64,000 nucleotides of DNA, taken from contig NZ_JACTAG010000001.1 in the NCBI RefSeq assembly GCF_014763045.1, positions 1,736,001-1,800,000 on the forward strand, given 5' to 3'. This DNA is from Sulfitobacter aestuariivivens (lineage in GTDB: Bacteria > Pseudomonadota > Alphaproteobacteria > Rhodobacterales > Rhodobacteraceae). The notes below the pieces were generated by a model. It was not told the DNA's origin. It was given only the letters and a program-made list of their open reading frames with translations, and did no database searches. Shown piece by piece: positions 44,829 through 53,800 of the stretch. The position numbers and the translations under genes were made by a program. Position 1 is the first letter of the stretch; every line of letters starts with the position of its first letter.

Positions 44829-46397
44829 ATGACCGAAGTACGCGTGCCCACACTGGGCGAATCCGTGACCGAAGCCACTGTTGCCACCTGGTTCAAGAAA
44901 CCCGGCGACATCGTCGCGGTCGATGAAATGCTCTGCGAACTGGAAACCGACAAGGTCACCGTCGAAGTGCCCTCGCCCGTTGCAGGCACCCTGTCGGACA
45001 TTGTCGCCGCCGAAGGGGATACCGTCGGTGTCGATGCGCTGCTCGCCAATATCTCCGAAGGGGACGCAGGTAATGCCGACGCCCCCAAAGGCAAGGAAGC
45101 CGCCGAAGACCCCGATGCCGCCAGTGGGGCCGCGCGCAATGCAGCGGATGGCGACGTGACCACCGAAAAGGAAGGCGACGACAAGAGCGAAGGCGCAACC
45201 ATCGTCGACGTCATGGTGCCCACACTGGGCGAAAGCGTGACAGAGGCCACCGTCAGCACCTGGTTCAAAAAGGTCGGCGACAGCGTGGCGCAGGACGAAA
45301 TGCTCTGCGAACTGGAAACCGACAAGGTCAGCGTCGAGGTCCCCGCACCCGCCGCCGGTAAGCTCACCAAGATCCTCGCCGAAGAAGGCAGCACAGTCGA
45401 GGCCGGCGGCAAGCTGGCCGAGCTTGCCAGCGGCGACGGCGCCGCCGCCGCAGCCACCGCGCAGGAAGCGGCACCTGCCCCCGCCGCTGCACCATCGGGC
45501 AGTGGCAAGGACGTCGAAGACGCCCCCTCCGCCAAGAAGGCCATGGCCGAGGCAGGCATCAAAAGCGGCGATGTCGAAGGGTCAGGCCGTGATGGCCGCG
45601 TAATGAAGGAAGACGTCGCCAAAGCGGTGGCGGCCGCGTCTTCTAAGGCACCAGAAGCCAGCGCCGCCCCGCGCGCGCCCTCGGCACCCGATGACGAAAG
45701 CCGCGAAGAACGGGTGCGCATGACCCGGCTCAAGCAAACCATGGCCCGCCGCCTTAAGGAAGCGCAGAACACCGCCGCGATCCTGACCACCTTCAACGAG
45801 GTCGACATGACCGAGGTCATGGAAATCCGGAACACCTACAAGGCAGACTTTGAGAAAAAGCACGGCGTGCGCATGGGCTTCATGTCCTTCTTCACCAAGG
45901 CGTGCTGCCATGCCCTGAAGGAAATCCCAGAGGTCAACGCAGAGATCGACGGCACTGATGTGATCTACAAAAACTACGTGCACATGGGGGTTGCCGCTGG
46001 CACACCCACGGGCCTTGTGGTGCCGGTGATCCGCGATGTGGACACGATGTCATTCGCAGGCATCGAAAAAGCGATCGGAGAGATGGGCCGCAAGGCACGT
46101 GACGGCAAACTGACCATGGCCGACATGACGGGCGGCACCTTCACGATCTCAAACGGGGGGGTCTACGGCTCGCTGATGACCGCGCCGATCCTGAACCCGC
46201 CGCAGTCTGGGATCCTTGGCATGGCCAAGATCCAGGACCGCGCCATGGTAATCGGCGGCGAAATCGTGATCCGGCCCATGATGTATATCTCGCTCAGCTA
46301 CGACCACCGCATCATCGATGGCAAAGGCGCGGTCACGTTCCTGGTCCGCGTGAAAGAAATGCTGGAGGATCCCCGCCGGTTGCTGATGGATTTGTGA
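44829..46397 (+). CDS. sucB: 2-oxoglutarate dehydrogenase E2 (dihydrolipoyl succinyltransferase) with two lipoyl domains
   Basis: A 522-residue E2. Two lipoyl domains, at about 2-75 and 130-205, each contain the ELETDKV lipoylation motif. An acidic Ala-rich linker follows each. The E3-binding domain (about 235-270) has [20 protein letters not shown]. The catalytic domain ends with [16 protein letters not shown], containing the DHRxxDG motif. Most enterobacterial SucB have one lipoyl domain; two is the pattern here and possibly in relatives. It starts 3 bases after sucA. Confidence 0.97.
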   Translation: MTEVRVPTLGESVTEATVATWFKKPGDIVAVDEMLCELETDKVTVEVPSPVAGTLSDIVAAEGDTVGVDALLANISEGDAGNADAPKGKEAAEDPDAASGAARNAADGDVTTEKEGDDKSEGATIVDVMVPTLGESVTEATVSTWFKKVGDSVAQDEMLCELETDKVSVEVPAPAAGKLTKILAEEGSTVEAGGKLAELASGDGAAAAATAQEAAPAPAAAPSGSGKDVEDAPSAKKAMAEAGIKSGDVEGSGRDGRVMKEDVAKAVAAASSKAPEASAAPRAPSAPDDESREERVRMTRLKQTMARRLKEAQNTAAILTTFNEVDMTEVMEIRNTYKADFEKKHGVRMGFMSFFTKACCHALKEIPEVNAEIDGTDVIYKNYVHMGVAAGTPTGLVVPVIRDVDTMSFAGIEKAIGEMGRKARDGKLTMADMTGGTFTISNGGVYGSLMTAPILNPPQSGILGMAKIQDRAMVIGGEIVIRPMMYISLSYDHRIIDGKGAVTFLVRVKEMLEDPRRLLMDL

Positions 46398-46402
46398 GGT
46401 GG

Positions 46403-46475
46403 CGGCGGGGAAAACCCGCCGGCCCCACGCCCACTTTGGCCAGCTGATAACCGTAGGGCGGGGTTCACCCCGCCC
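46403..46475. repeat. GC-rich palindromes after sucB
   Basis: Two stems: CGGCGGG/CCCGCCG around GAAAA (46403-46421) and GGGCGGGG/CCCCGCCC around TTCA (46456-46475). The core CGGGGTTCACCCCG recurs at the luxI stop (11060-11073). The elements are REP-like and neither has a T run for classic termination. Confidence 0.5.
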
Positions 46476-46500
46476 CCCCACTACCAAAGGTGCCTGACAT

Positions 46501-46884
46501 ATGACCGAAACGACAATCCTCGCCCTTTATGGCCTTCTTGTCCTGCTCACAATTATGCTGCAGGTCCTCGGCTCCCTCCAGTCCCTCTCGATGGGTTACC
46601 TGCTGTCCTCACGCGATGAACCCCGCGAGGTGGGCCGCATGACCGCGCGCATGAACCGTGCGCTGGACAATTCCATCGTGGCGCTTGCCCTGTTCGCCCC
46701 TGCGATCCTGCTGCTCGTGGTGCTGGAACGTACCTCCGCGACGACCCTCATGGTCGCGCAGGTCTTTTTGCTTGCCCGCATCATCTACCTGCCGGTCTAC
46801 GCCCTTGGCGTGCCCGCGATCCGCACACTGGCGTGGCTGGCGGGGTTTGCGGCCACGGCAGTGCTCTACCTGCTCGCCTTGTAA
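46501..46884 (+). CDS. MAPEG family membrane protein (1)
   Basis: A 127-residue protein with four helices. It begins TILALYGLLVLLTIMLQVLGSLQSL and has the family-like RMTARMNRALDNSIVALALF. MAPEG proteins in eukaryotes are glutathione-linked membrane enzymes; bacterial roles are mostly unknown. It lies in the suc block between sucB and lpd. Confidence 0.8.
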   Translation: MTETTILALYGLLVLLTIMLQVLGSLQSLSMGYLLSSRDEPREVGRMTARMNRALDNSIVALALFAPAILLLVVLERTSATTLMVAQVFLLARIIYLPVYALGVPAIRTLAWLAGFAATAVLYLLAL

Positions 46885-46919
46885 GACGGCTTTGGTCCCC
46901 TCGATAAGAAAGTACTGAC

Positions 46920-47183
46920 ATGCAACTCATCAGCCACTATTTCGTGACCGACTTTGCGCCCTGGAAAGCCGCCTTTGACGCAGACGCGGAATCGCGCAGT
47001 CAGGCCGGTTTGACGGTCCTGCAGATCTGGCGCGATGCGGACAGCACGGAACACGCCTTTGTCCTCTGCGAGGTTAACGACCGCGCCCGCGCAGAGGACT
47101 GGACCAAACGCACCGATGCACTGTCCTCGGATGATGGCGGCACCGTAACCCGCGCCTCTCACTTTTTCATCGAAACCGCATGA
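46920..47183 (+). CDS. Hypothetical protein, 87 residues
   Basis: A small soluble protein (MQLISHYFVTDFAPWKAAFDAD, then RSQAGLTVLQIWRDADSTEHAFVLCEVND) with a ferredoxin-like dimeric alpha-beta look. It resembles small cyclase- or antibiotic-monooxygenase-like proteins, but no family is certain. It overlaps the second MAPEG gene by 4 bases (ATGA). Function unknown. Confidence 0.6.
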   Translation: MQLISHYFVTDFAPWKAAFDADAESRSQAGLTVLQIWRDADSTEHAFVLCEVNDRARAEDWTKRTDALSSDDGGTVTRASHFFIETA

Positions 47184-47575
47184 GCGCGGAACTCACAACG
47201 CTCACGCTCGCCTCCGTGCTGCAGGTTTTCCAGTTCGTCGTTTATGCGACCCTGGCAAACCGCGAACTGGGCCCCGGGTTTACCATGTCGCCCCGCGACC
47301 GCCCGCCCTCGCGCGAGATGTCGACACGTACGGCGCGCCTGGGTCGGGCTTATGAAAACCACATCGAATGGCTGCTGCTTTTTGCGATTGCCGTCGGCGT
47401 GACGGAACTCAGCGGGCAGAACTCTGCGCTGACCGCCATCTGCGCGTGGATCTATCTGGCTGCCCGCATCCTTTACGTGCCCGCCTATGCGCTGGGCTGG
47501 CGGCCCTGGCGGTCTGTGATCTGGGCTGTCGGGTTCCTCGCGACCACGATGATGCTGCTCGCGGCCCTTGTCTGA
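47180..47575 (+). CDS. MAPEG family membrane protein (2)
   Basis: A 131-residue MAPEG protein with four helices (TLASVLQVFQFVVYATLAN, then RTARLGRAYENHIEWLLLFAIAVGV). It resembles the first MAPEG gene in layout and lies 295 bp after it, with the small 87-residue gene between. This pair may be an old duplication. Translation is coupled to the 87-residue gene. Confidence 0.8.
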   Translation: MSAELTTLTLASVLQVFQFVVYATLANRELGPGFTMSPRDRPPSREMSTRTARLGRAYENHIEWLLLFAIAVGVTELSGQNSALTAICAWIYLAARILYVPAYALGWRPWRSVIWAVGFLATTMMLLAALV

Positions 47576-47618
47576 TCGGCTTGCACCCCTGGGCCTGCCC
47601 CCCTAGGCTGCGGCGGAA

Positions 47619-47662
47619 ATACCGACGTGATACCGACATAATACCGACGTGATACAGACGCG
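47619..47662 (+). repeat. Four 11-bp tandem repeats before lpd
   Basis: ATACCGACGTG, ATACCGACATA, ATACCGACGTG and ATACAGACGCG follow head to tail at 47619, 47630, 47641 and 47652. They end 26 bp before the lpd start codon. A period of 11 bp equals about one helical turn. Confidence 0.75.
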
Positions 47663-47688
47663 CCAAAATCACCCAAAGGAGACCTCCC

Positions 47689-49077
<1,389 letters not shown>

Positions 49078-49080
49078 CGC

Positions 49081-49689
49081 ATGCGCGACCTTATCCCATT
49101 TGATCAGCTGTCGCGCAGTCTGGCGCCCTTTACGGACCCCAACTTCAAACTGGCTGTCCTGTCGGAACTGATCGAAGCACGTGTTCTGGATTTCGGCGAT
49201 TTTCAGCAGTTTCTGCAATTCATTGAAGGGCAGGACTATGACGACAAGGTGGGGGGCCATGCCCCCTCGGCCCGCGCCTATGATTATCTGGGCCGTTACC
49301 CGCTCCAACAGCGCCATCTCGACGCCCTGACATTTATGGAGCTCGACGGCGGGCTTGTGATCTATGACTACGTCTGGCCGTACTGGGACGGCCAAAGCCG
49401 CATCTTCGACGTGAGCGTGCTTGATGATGTGCGGCTGCTGCCGAACCTTGAACGCCTCAACGTGACATCGATGCTGGCGGGCACTGACCTCAAACCCCTG
49501 CGCACCGCCCGCAAACTGGAACGGGTGACATTGGGGCGGATCGGCACATGGCAGAACCTTGACGCGCTGCTGGGCCTGCCGCGTCTGACCCATCTTTCGC
49601 TTTTCAAGTCAAACCTCAGATCACGGTTTCGCAACCCGGTGCTGCAAGCCCTCAGAGACAAGGGGGTAAATGTTACGATCCTTCGCTGA
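49081..49689 (+). CDS. Hypothetical leucine-rich protein after lpd
   Basis: A 202-residue protein starting 3 bases after the lpd stop. The C-terminal half has a repeat-like rhythm (LPNLERLNVTSM, LRTARKLERVTLG, LPRLTHLSLFKSN) suggestive of short leucine-rich repeats. The N-terminal part is a helical Asp/Phe-rich domain (FGDFQQFLQFIEGQDYDD). No family is recognised with confidence, and there is no signal peptide. It may be a cytoplasmic interaction protein. Confidence 0.6.
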   Translation: MRDLIPFDQLSRSLAPFTDPNFKLAVLSELIEARVLDFGDFQQFLQFIEGQDYDDKVGGHAPSARAYDYLGRYPLQQRHLDALTFMELDGGLVIYDYVWPYWDGQSRIFDVSVLDDVRLLPNLERLNVTSMLAGTDLKPLRTARKLERVTLGRIGTWQNLDALLGLPRLTHLSLFKSNLRSRFRNPVLQALRDKGVNVTILR

Positions 49690-49738
49690 TCACCCAGCCG
49701 GCAAGACAGGGTCGGCGCCTGTATCAACGACAGGGTAT

Positions 49739-49796
49739 TGAGTTTAGTTGGAAAGATGAAAAGAAGGTCCCTACTTCATCTTTCCAAATAAACTCA
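49739..49796. repeat. Long imperfect inverted repeat between convergent genes
   Basis: The left arm (49739-49760) and right arm (49775-49796) are 22 bases each and complementary except one position, with a 14-nt loop. A copy of the right arm with two changes lies at 32713-32734. The rest of the 145-bp gap has nothing else recognisable. Confidence 0.65.
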
Positions 49797-49834
49797 CTGT
49801 CCGCACCGCCGAACCAGGCGCAGCGGGCCCAGGT

Positions 49835-50440
49835 TTACCACATCGTTTTCTTGGCCCGCGCACCCCAGGCGTTATCATAAGGCGCGCCGCCTTCTTGGCC
49901 GCTGGTCATCTCGGCCAGGATCTCTCCGACACTGGGCAGATCGCCGCTTTCGTCAACGCCAGCCCACGTGCCTGCGCGCATCAGGGCCCGCGCGCATTGA
50001 GAGTAGATTTCACCAATAGTGATCACAATTACCGTAGCAGGCTGACGCCCCTTCTTTTCAAACCGCGCGCGCAACGCGGCATCGTCGGTCAGCACCGCAT
50101 GCCCGTTTACGCGCACCACATTGTTGGATCCTGGCACCAGAAACATCAAAGACATCCGTCCGTCTTCAACGATATTGCGCAGCGAATCCAATCTGTTGTT
50201 GCCCCGCCAGTCGGGCATCGCCAGCGTCTTGGGGTCCAGCTCAGCGATGACCGGGCCGTCATCGCCGCGCGGACTGCCGTCAGTACCATTAGCCCCGACT
50301 GTGCTGAGCACGCATAGTTTGGATGCCATGATCCATTTGCGATAAAGCGGCGTCATCTGGTGTGCGACCTTACGCAGCGCAGGCGCGCCGGGGGTGCCAT
50401 ATAGTGCCTCAAGCGCGGCGATATCGGCAATCTTACGCAA
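49835..50440 (-). CDS. PPOX-class FMN-dependent flavoprotein (MSMEG_1061-like)
   Basis: A 201-residue split-barrel flavoprotein of the pyridoxamine-phosphate oxidase class. It has IADIAALEALYGTPGAPALRKVA, RKWIMASKLCVLSTVG and the family signature SPRGDDGPVIAELDPKTLAMPDW. The likely start is TTG 50440, overlapping the plsC stop by 8 bases; an ATG at 50473 would overlap plsC by 41. Substrate unknown; the class reduces or binds FMN/F420. Confidence 0.75.
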   Translation of the reverse strand: MRKIADIAALEALYGTPGAPALRKVAHQMTPLYRKWIMASKLCVLSTVGANGTDGSPRGDDGPVIAELDPKTLAMPDWRGNNRLDSLRNIVEDGRMSLMFLVPGSNNVVRVNGHAVLTDDAALRARFEKKGRQPATVIVITIGEIYSQCARALMRAGTWAGVDESGDLPSVGEILAEMTSGQEGGAPYDNAWGARAKKTMW

Positions 50441-51158
50441 GTTGCTGCCAGCCAGCTTCGACAAGTAACGCATCAGACCGCGTCTCAATCTGTTCCTGCA
50501 ATTGGGTGATGAAAGCCTCTTTGTTCAGCCCTGGTTCAATCGGGTCCAGGAATTCCACCACAGCCACGCCCGGCCTGCGATACAGCCCCCGCCGGGGCCA
50601 GAAGTAACCCGCATTTGTGGCGACAGGGATACAAGGCTGCGCCAACTGGTCATAGAGCACTGCAGTGCCAACCTTGTAAGGCACATGTTTGCCCGGCGCG
50701 ACGCGCGTCCCTTGCGGATAGATCACGATCTGCCCCGGCTCCACCTTGCCGGCGTTCACGTCATCCAGCATCTGTGCGATCGCCTTGCCACGCTTGCCCC
50801 GATTGACCGCGATCATCTGCATTCGCTTGGTGTACTGCCCGATGACGGGCATCCACAGGATTTCCCGCTTCATGATGAACTTGGCCCGCGGCAGCGCTTC
50901 GAAAATCATCATGATATCGAGGAAAGATTGATGCTTGGCCGCGATCAACACCTCGCCGTGTGGCACGTCGCCCCGCACCTCACAGCGCAGACCAATCAGC
51001 CAGCGGGCCGTCCACATGCACCAGCGCGCGTAGCTCCGGCACGCCGTGTAGGCCCCGGTTTTGGAGAACATGGCCCAGGGCGCAAAGGCCAACCCGATGA
51101 TCGGCATCGCAACAATTGCCTGCACAATGTAGAGGATCGACCGAACCCATTGCAGCAT
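50433..51158 (-). CDS. plsC: 1-acylglycerol-3-phosphate O-acyltransferase
   Basis: A 241-residue lysophospholipid acyltransferase. The catalytic HxxxxD is in AAKHQSFLDIMMIFEAL, and the glycerol-phosphate site is IVIYPQGTRVAPGK. An N-terminal membrane helix (ILYIVQAIVAMPIIGLAFA) anchors it. It makes phosphatidate from 1-acyl-glycerol-3-phosphate. ATG 51158 overlaps the ftsX stop (TAATG), so it is coupled to ftsEX. Confidence 0.9.
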   Translation of the reverse strand: MLQWVRSILYIVQAIVAMPIIGLAFAPWAMFSKTGAYTACRSYARWCMWTARWLIGLRCEVRGDVPHGEVLIAAKHQSFLDIMMIFEALPRAKFIMKREILWMPVIGQYTKRMQMIAVNRGKRGKAIAQMLDDVNAGKVEPGQIVIYPQGTRVAPGKHVPYKVGTAVLYDQLAQPCIPVATNAGYFWPRRGLYRRPGVAVVEFLDPIEPGLNKEAFITQLQEQIETRSDALLVEAGWQQLA

Positions 51159-52063
51159 TATGTCAACTCCTTCAACCTGCGCCGCGCGGCTGTGCCCGTG
51201 GCAAAGAATGCCACAGCCCCTGACAGCAATGGCACCACCAACGGCACCAGCCAATGCCAACCCTGAAAGCCAAGACCTGTCAGGAAAGTGCCCGCCTCGC
51301 CGGCATCAGGCAACAAGACCACGGCAAGAACCCCAAGCATCATGCCCGCCGCCGCCCCGAAGAGGGCCCGCAAGGTAAAGCGACGGATAAACGCCTGTGC
51401 GATGTAATCGTCGGTCGCCCCCACAAGGCGCAGCACTGTGATAACCTGCGCATTGGCCGCCAATGCCGCGTGGGCCGCGAGGGTAATCATCGCCGCGACA
51501 GCCGCAGTGATCAGCACGATCGAAATCCACCCCAAGAGCCGCAAACGTGCCGCCGCCCTCACGAGGGGCGCACGCCAGCGGGCGTGATCATCCAGCACCG
51601 CACCCGGCACCTCTGCCGCAAGGCGCAACCGCAGGCCTGCGGGGTCCAATCCGTCCTGGGTCTCGATCACCTCAATCAGGCGCGGCACCGGCAAGGCATC
51701 CAGCGCCAGATCAGGGCCAAACCACGGGGCCAGCAACGCCTGTTGTTCCTCATCCGACAGCGCGCGGGCCGAGGCCACCCCACGCGTTGTCTCCAGAATG
51801 CGCAATGCAGCATCCGTCTGTGCCGCACGCTGGTCCAGCGGTGCCACGATCCGGATCGTCGCGGACCGCGCCAGTTCTTCGCCCCAGCGGTCGGCCAGAC
51901 GGCCCGCCGCCAGCGATAAAGCCAGCGCAAACACCGCCAGAAAGGCCATCGCTCCGGCTGCGAAAAGGGTCAGTTGCGCTGTAAATCCAGAGGGCGGCAC
52001 GACACGATCCGCCTGCCGATCCCCGACAAAAACGCCCCTGAGACTGGCAAGAAAACCCTTCAC
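51158..52063 (-). CDS. ftsX: Cell division ABC transporter permease FtsX
   Basis: A 301-residue membrane protein with four helices: one at about 30-55 and three in the C-terminal half. A periplasmic domain lies between (about 60-170). The end VPLLSGAVAFFATGTAARRRL is typical. FtsX with FtsE regulates septal murein hydrolases at the divisome. It overlaps ftsE by 4 bases (ATGA). Confidence 0.9.
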   Translation of the reverse strand: MKGFLASLRGVFVGDRQADRVVPPSGFTAQLTLFAAGAMAFLAVFALALSLAAGRLADRWGEELARSATIRIVAPLDQRAAQTDAALRILETTRGVASARALSDEEQQALLAPWFGPDLALDALPVPRLIEVIETQDGLDPAGLRLRLAAEVPGAVLDDHARWRAPLVRAAARLRLLGWISIVLITAAVAAMITLAAHAALAANAQVITVLRLVGATDDYIAQAFIRRFTLRALFGAAAGMMLGVLAVVLLPDAGEAGTFLTGLGFQGWHWLVPLVVPLLSGAVAFFATGTAARRRLKELT

Positions 52064-52737
52064 AGGTCCGCCCCCGCCAGTTGGATACGCCGGTTGGAAA
52101 TGCGCAGCACGCGGGCCTGCACATGGGCTTTGGTCGCCCGGATCAACCCCAGATCATGCGTGGCGATCAAAACGGTTTTTCCCATTTTATTCAGTTCTAT
52201 CAAAAGCCTGAGCAGCCGCTGCGACATCTCCCAGTCGACATTACCGGTAGGCTCATCGGCCAGCACCACATCCGGCGACATGATGACCGCCCGTGCCAGA
52301 GCCGCGCGCTGGCGCTCTCCGCCTGACAACTCCGGCGGCAGCGCGTCCGCGCGGTTGGTCAGACCGACCCAATTCATCAATTCATCCAGATCACCGCCCG
52401 CTGCGTCCTCCGCCCGGCCAGAGACGGTAAGCGGCAGGCTGATGTTGTCAGACACCGCCAGATGGTCCAGAAATTTGACATCCTGATGCACCACCCCGAC
52501 CCGGCGGCGCACAATTGCGATGTCATCACGGTCCAGTCCCCGCACATCTGCGCCAAACAGGCGCACATAGCCCGCCGTGGGCAACAACGCGCCGTAACAC
52601 AGCTTCATCAGCGTGGTTTTGCCGGCACCAGATGGGCCGGTAAGAAAATGGAAAGATCCCGGTGCCAGTTTCAGCGAAACTTCAGAAAGCAACTCGCCAC
52701 CGCCATAGCTGTACGCCACATTTTCCAGCTCGATCAC
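52060..52737 (-). CDS. ftsE: Cell division ATP-binding protein FtsE
   Basis: A 225-residue ABC ATPase. Walker A is LTGPSGAGKTTLMK, signature LSGGERQRAALARA, Walker B VVLADEPTGNVD, and the H-loop follows in LIATHDLGLI. GTG 52737 begins IELENVAYSYGGGELL, the family start, with AAGG 8 bases upstream; longer readings run into the promoter gap. It partners with FtsX at the septum. Confidence 0.93.
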   Translation of the reverse strand: MIELENVAYSYGGGELLSEVSLKLAPGSFHFLTGPSGAGKTTLMKLCYGALLPTAGYVRLFGADVRGLDRDDIAIVRRRVGVVHQDVKFLDHLAVSDNISLPLTVSGRAEDAAGGDLDELMNWVGLTNRADALPPELSGGERQRAALARAVIMSPDVVLADEPTGNVDWEMSQRLLRLLIELNKMGKTVLIATHDLGLIRATKAHVQARVLRISNRRIQLAGADL

Positions 52738-52895
52738 GATCGCACCCTTCTTAACGGGCCTGTTGTGCCTCAGCACCGCTTGGGATTCAATGCACCACTT
52801 ATCGCCCTCGCCCTCAGATAGCACTTTTCCTGTATGCAAACACGACATATGGTATTCCGTAACGAGCAAAGAACCCCGGTGCAGCGAGAAAAATC

Positions 52896-53771
52896 ATGCG
52901 GCTGACCTGTCCTAACTGCGATGCACAATACGAGGTGCCGGATGAGGTGATGCCGGTGTCAGGCCGGGATGTGCAGTGTTCCAACTGTGGGCAGACGTGG
53001 TTTCAACATCACCCTGACCACATGCCCGCCGAAGACGACCAGCCACCAGAGCCGCCCGACACCCCGGTTGATGATGACCCCGGGCCAGAGCAGGACTCTG
53101 CATCGGAGCAAGAGCCAGACGAAAGCTCTGAGCAGGAAGATAAGGCGCCCGAACTACCGTCCGAAGGCCCCACCCGACGTGAGCTTGACCCGGCGGTGGC
53201 CAATATTCTGCAACAAGAAGCTGAAACCGAACAGCAAGCGCGGAAAAAGGCGGCCTCAGACCCGCTTGAAAGCCAGCCGGATCTGGGGTTACCCGATACC
53301 GACGAGGCCGACACGCCGCCAACCGAAGAACAGGAGCGGCGCACCGCCGAGGCGCGTCAGCGCATGGCCCGCATGCGCGGAGAGCCTGAACCGATGTCAG
53401 ATGCCGCTGTCACGGCCGCCGCAATCTCGTCGCGTCGTGATCTTTTGCCGGACATCGAGGAAATCAATTCAACCCTGCGCAGCGAAAGCGAGCGCGGCAG
53501 CGGGCCTGACGGACAGGCCGGCTTTGATGCGCCAAGCGAAGTAAAACGCAGATCGGGCTTCCGGCGCGGATTTCTACTGATGATCCTGCTCTTTGTGCTG
53601 CTGTCGCTGCTCTATATTTATGCGCCGCGGCTGTCCCAATCCGTGCCACAACTCGACGGGTTGCTGACATCCTACGTTGCCTGGGTCGATCAACTGCGGC
53701 TTTGGCTCGATGCTCAGATCCAGGGTCTTGCCCAATGGCTTGATGCAAAAGCGTCAGAATCAGGCGGTTAA
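52896..53771 (+). CDS. MJ0042-type zinc-ribbon membrane protein
   Basis: A 291-residue protein. The N-terminal zinc ribbon is LTCPNCDAQYEVPDEV with DVQCSNCGQTWFQ. A long Glu/Pro-rich disordered stretch (residues about 45-190) follows. One membrane helix near the C-terminus (FLLMILLFVLLSLLYIYAP) precedes a short exposed tail. The MJ0042 ribbon is common in Alphaproteobacteria near ftsEX, where it has no fixed role. It is divergent from ftsE with a 158-bp gap. Confidence 0.8.
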   Translation: MRLTCPNCDAQYEVPDEVMPVSGRDVQCSNCGQTWFQHHPDHMPAEDDQPPEPPDTPVDDDPGPEQDSASEQEPDESSEQEDKAPELPSEGPTRRELDPAVANILQQEAETEQQARKKAASDPLESQPDLGLPDTDEADTPPTEEQERRTAEARQRMARMRGEPEPMSDAAVTAAAISSRRDLLPDIEEINSTLRSESERGSGPDGQAGFDAPSEVKRRSGFRRGFLLMILLFVLLSLLYIYAPRLSQSVPQLDGLLTSYVAWVDQLRLWLDAQIQGLAQWLDAKASESGG

Positions 53772-53800
53772 GGCAAGATCCCCTGCATCCTGCCGGGCTC

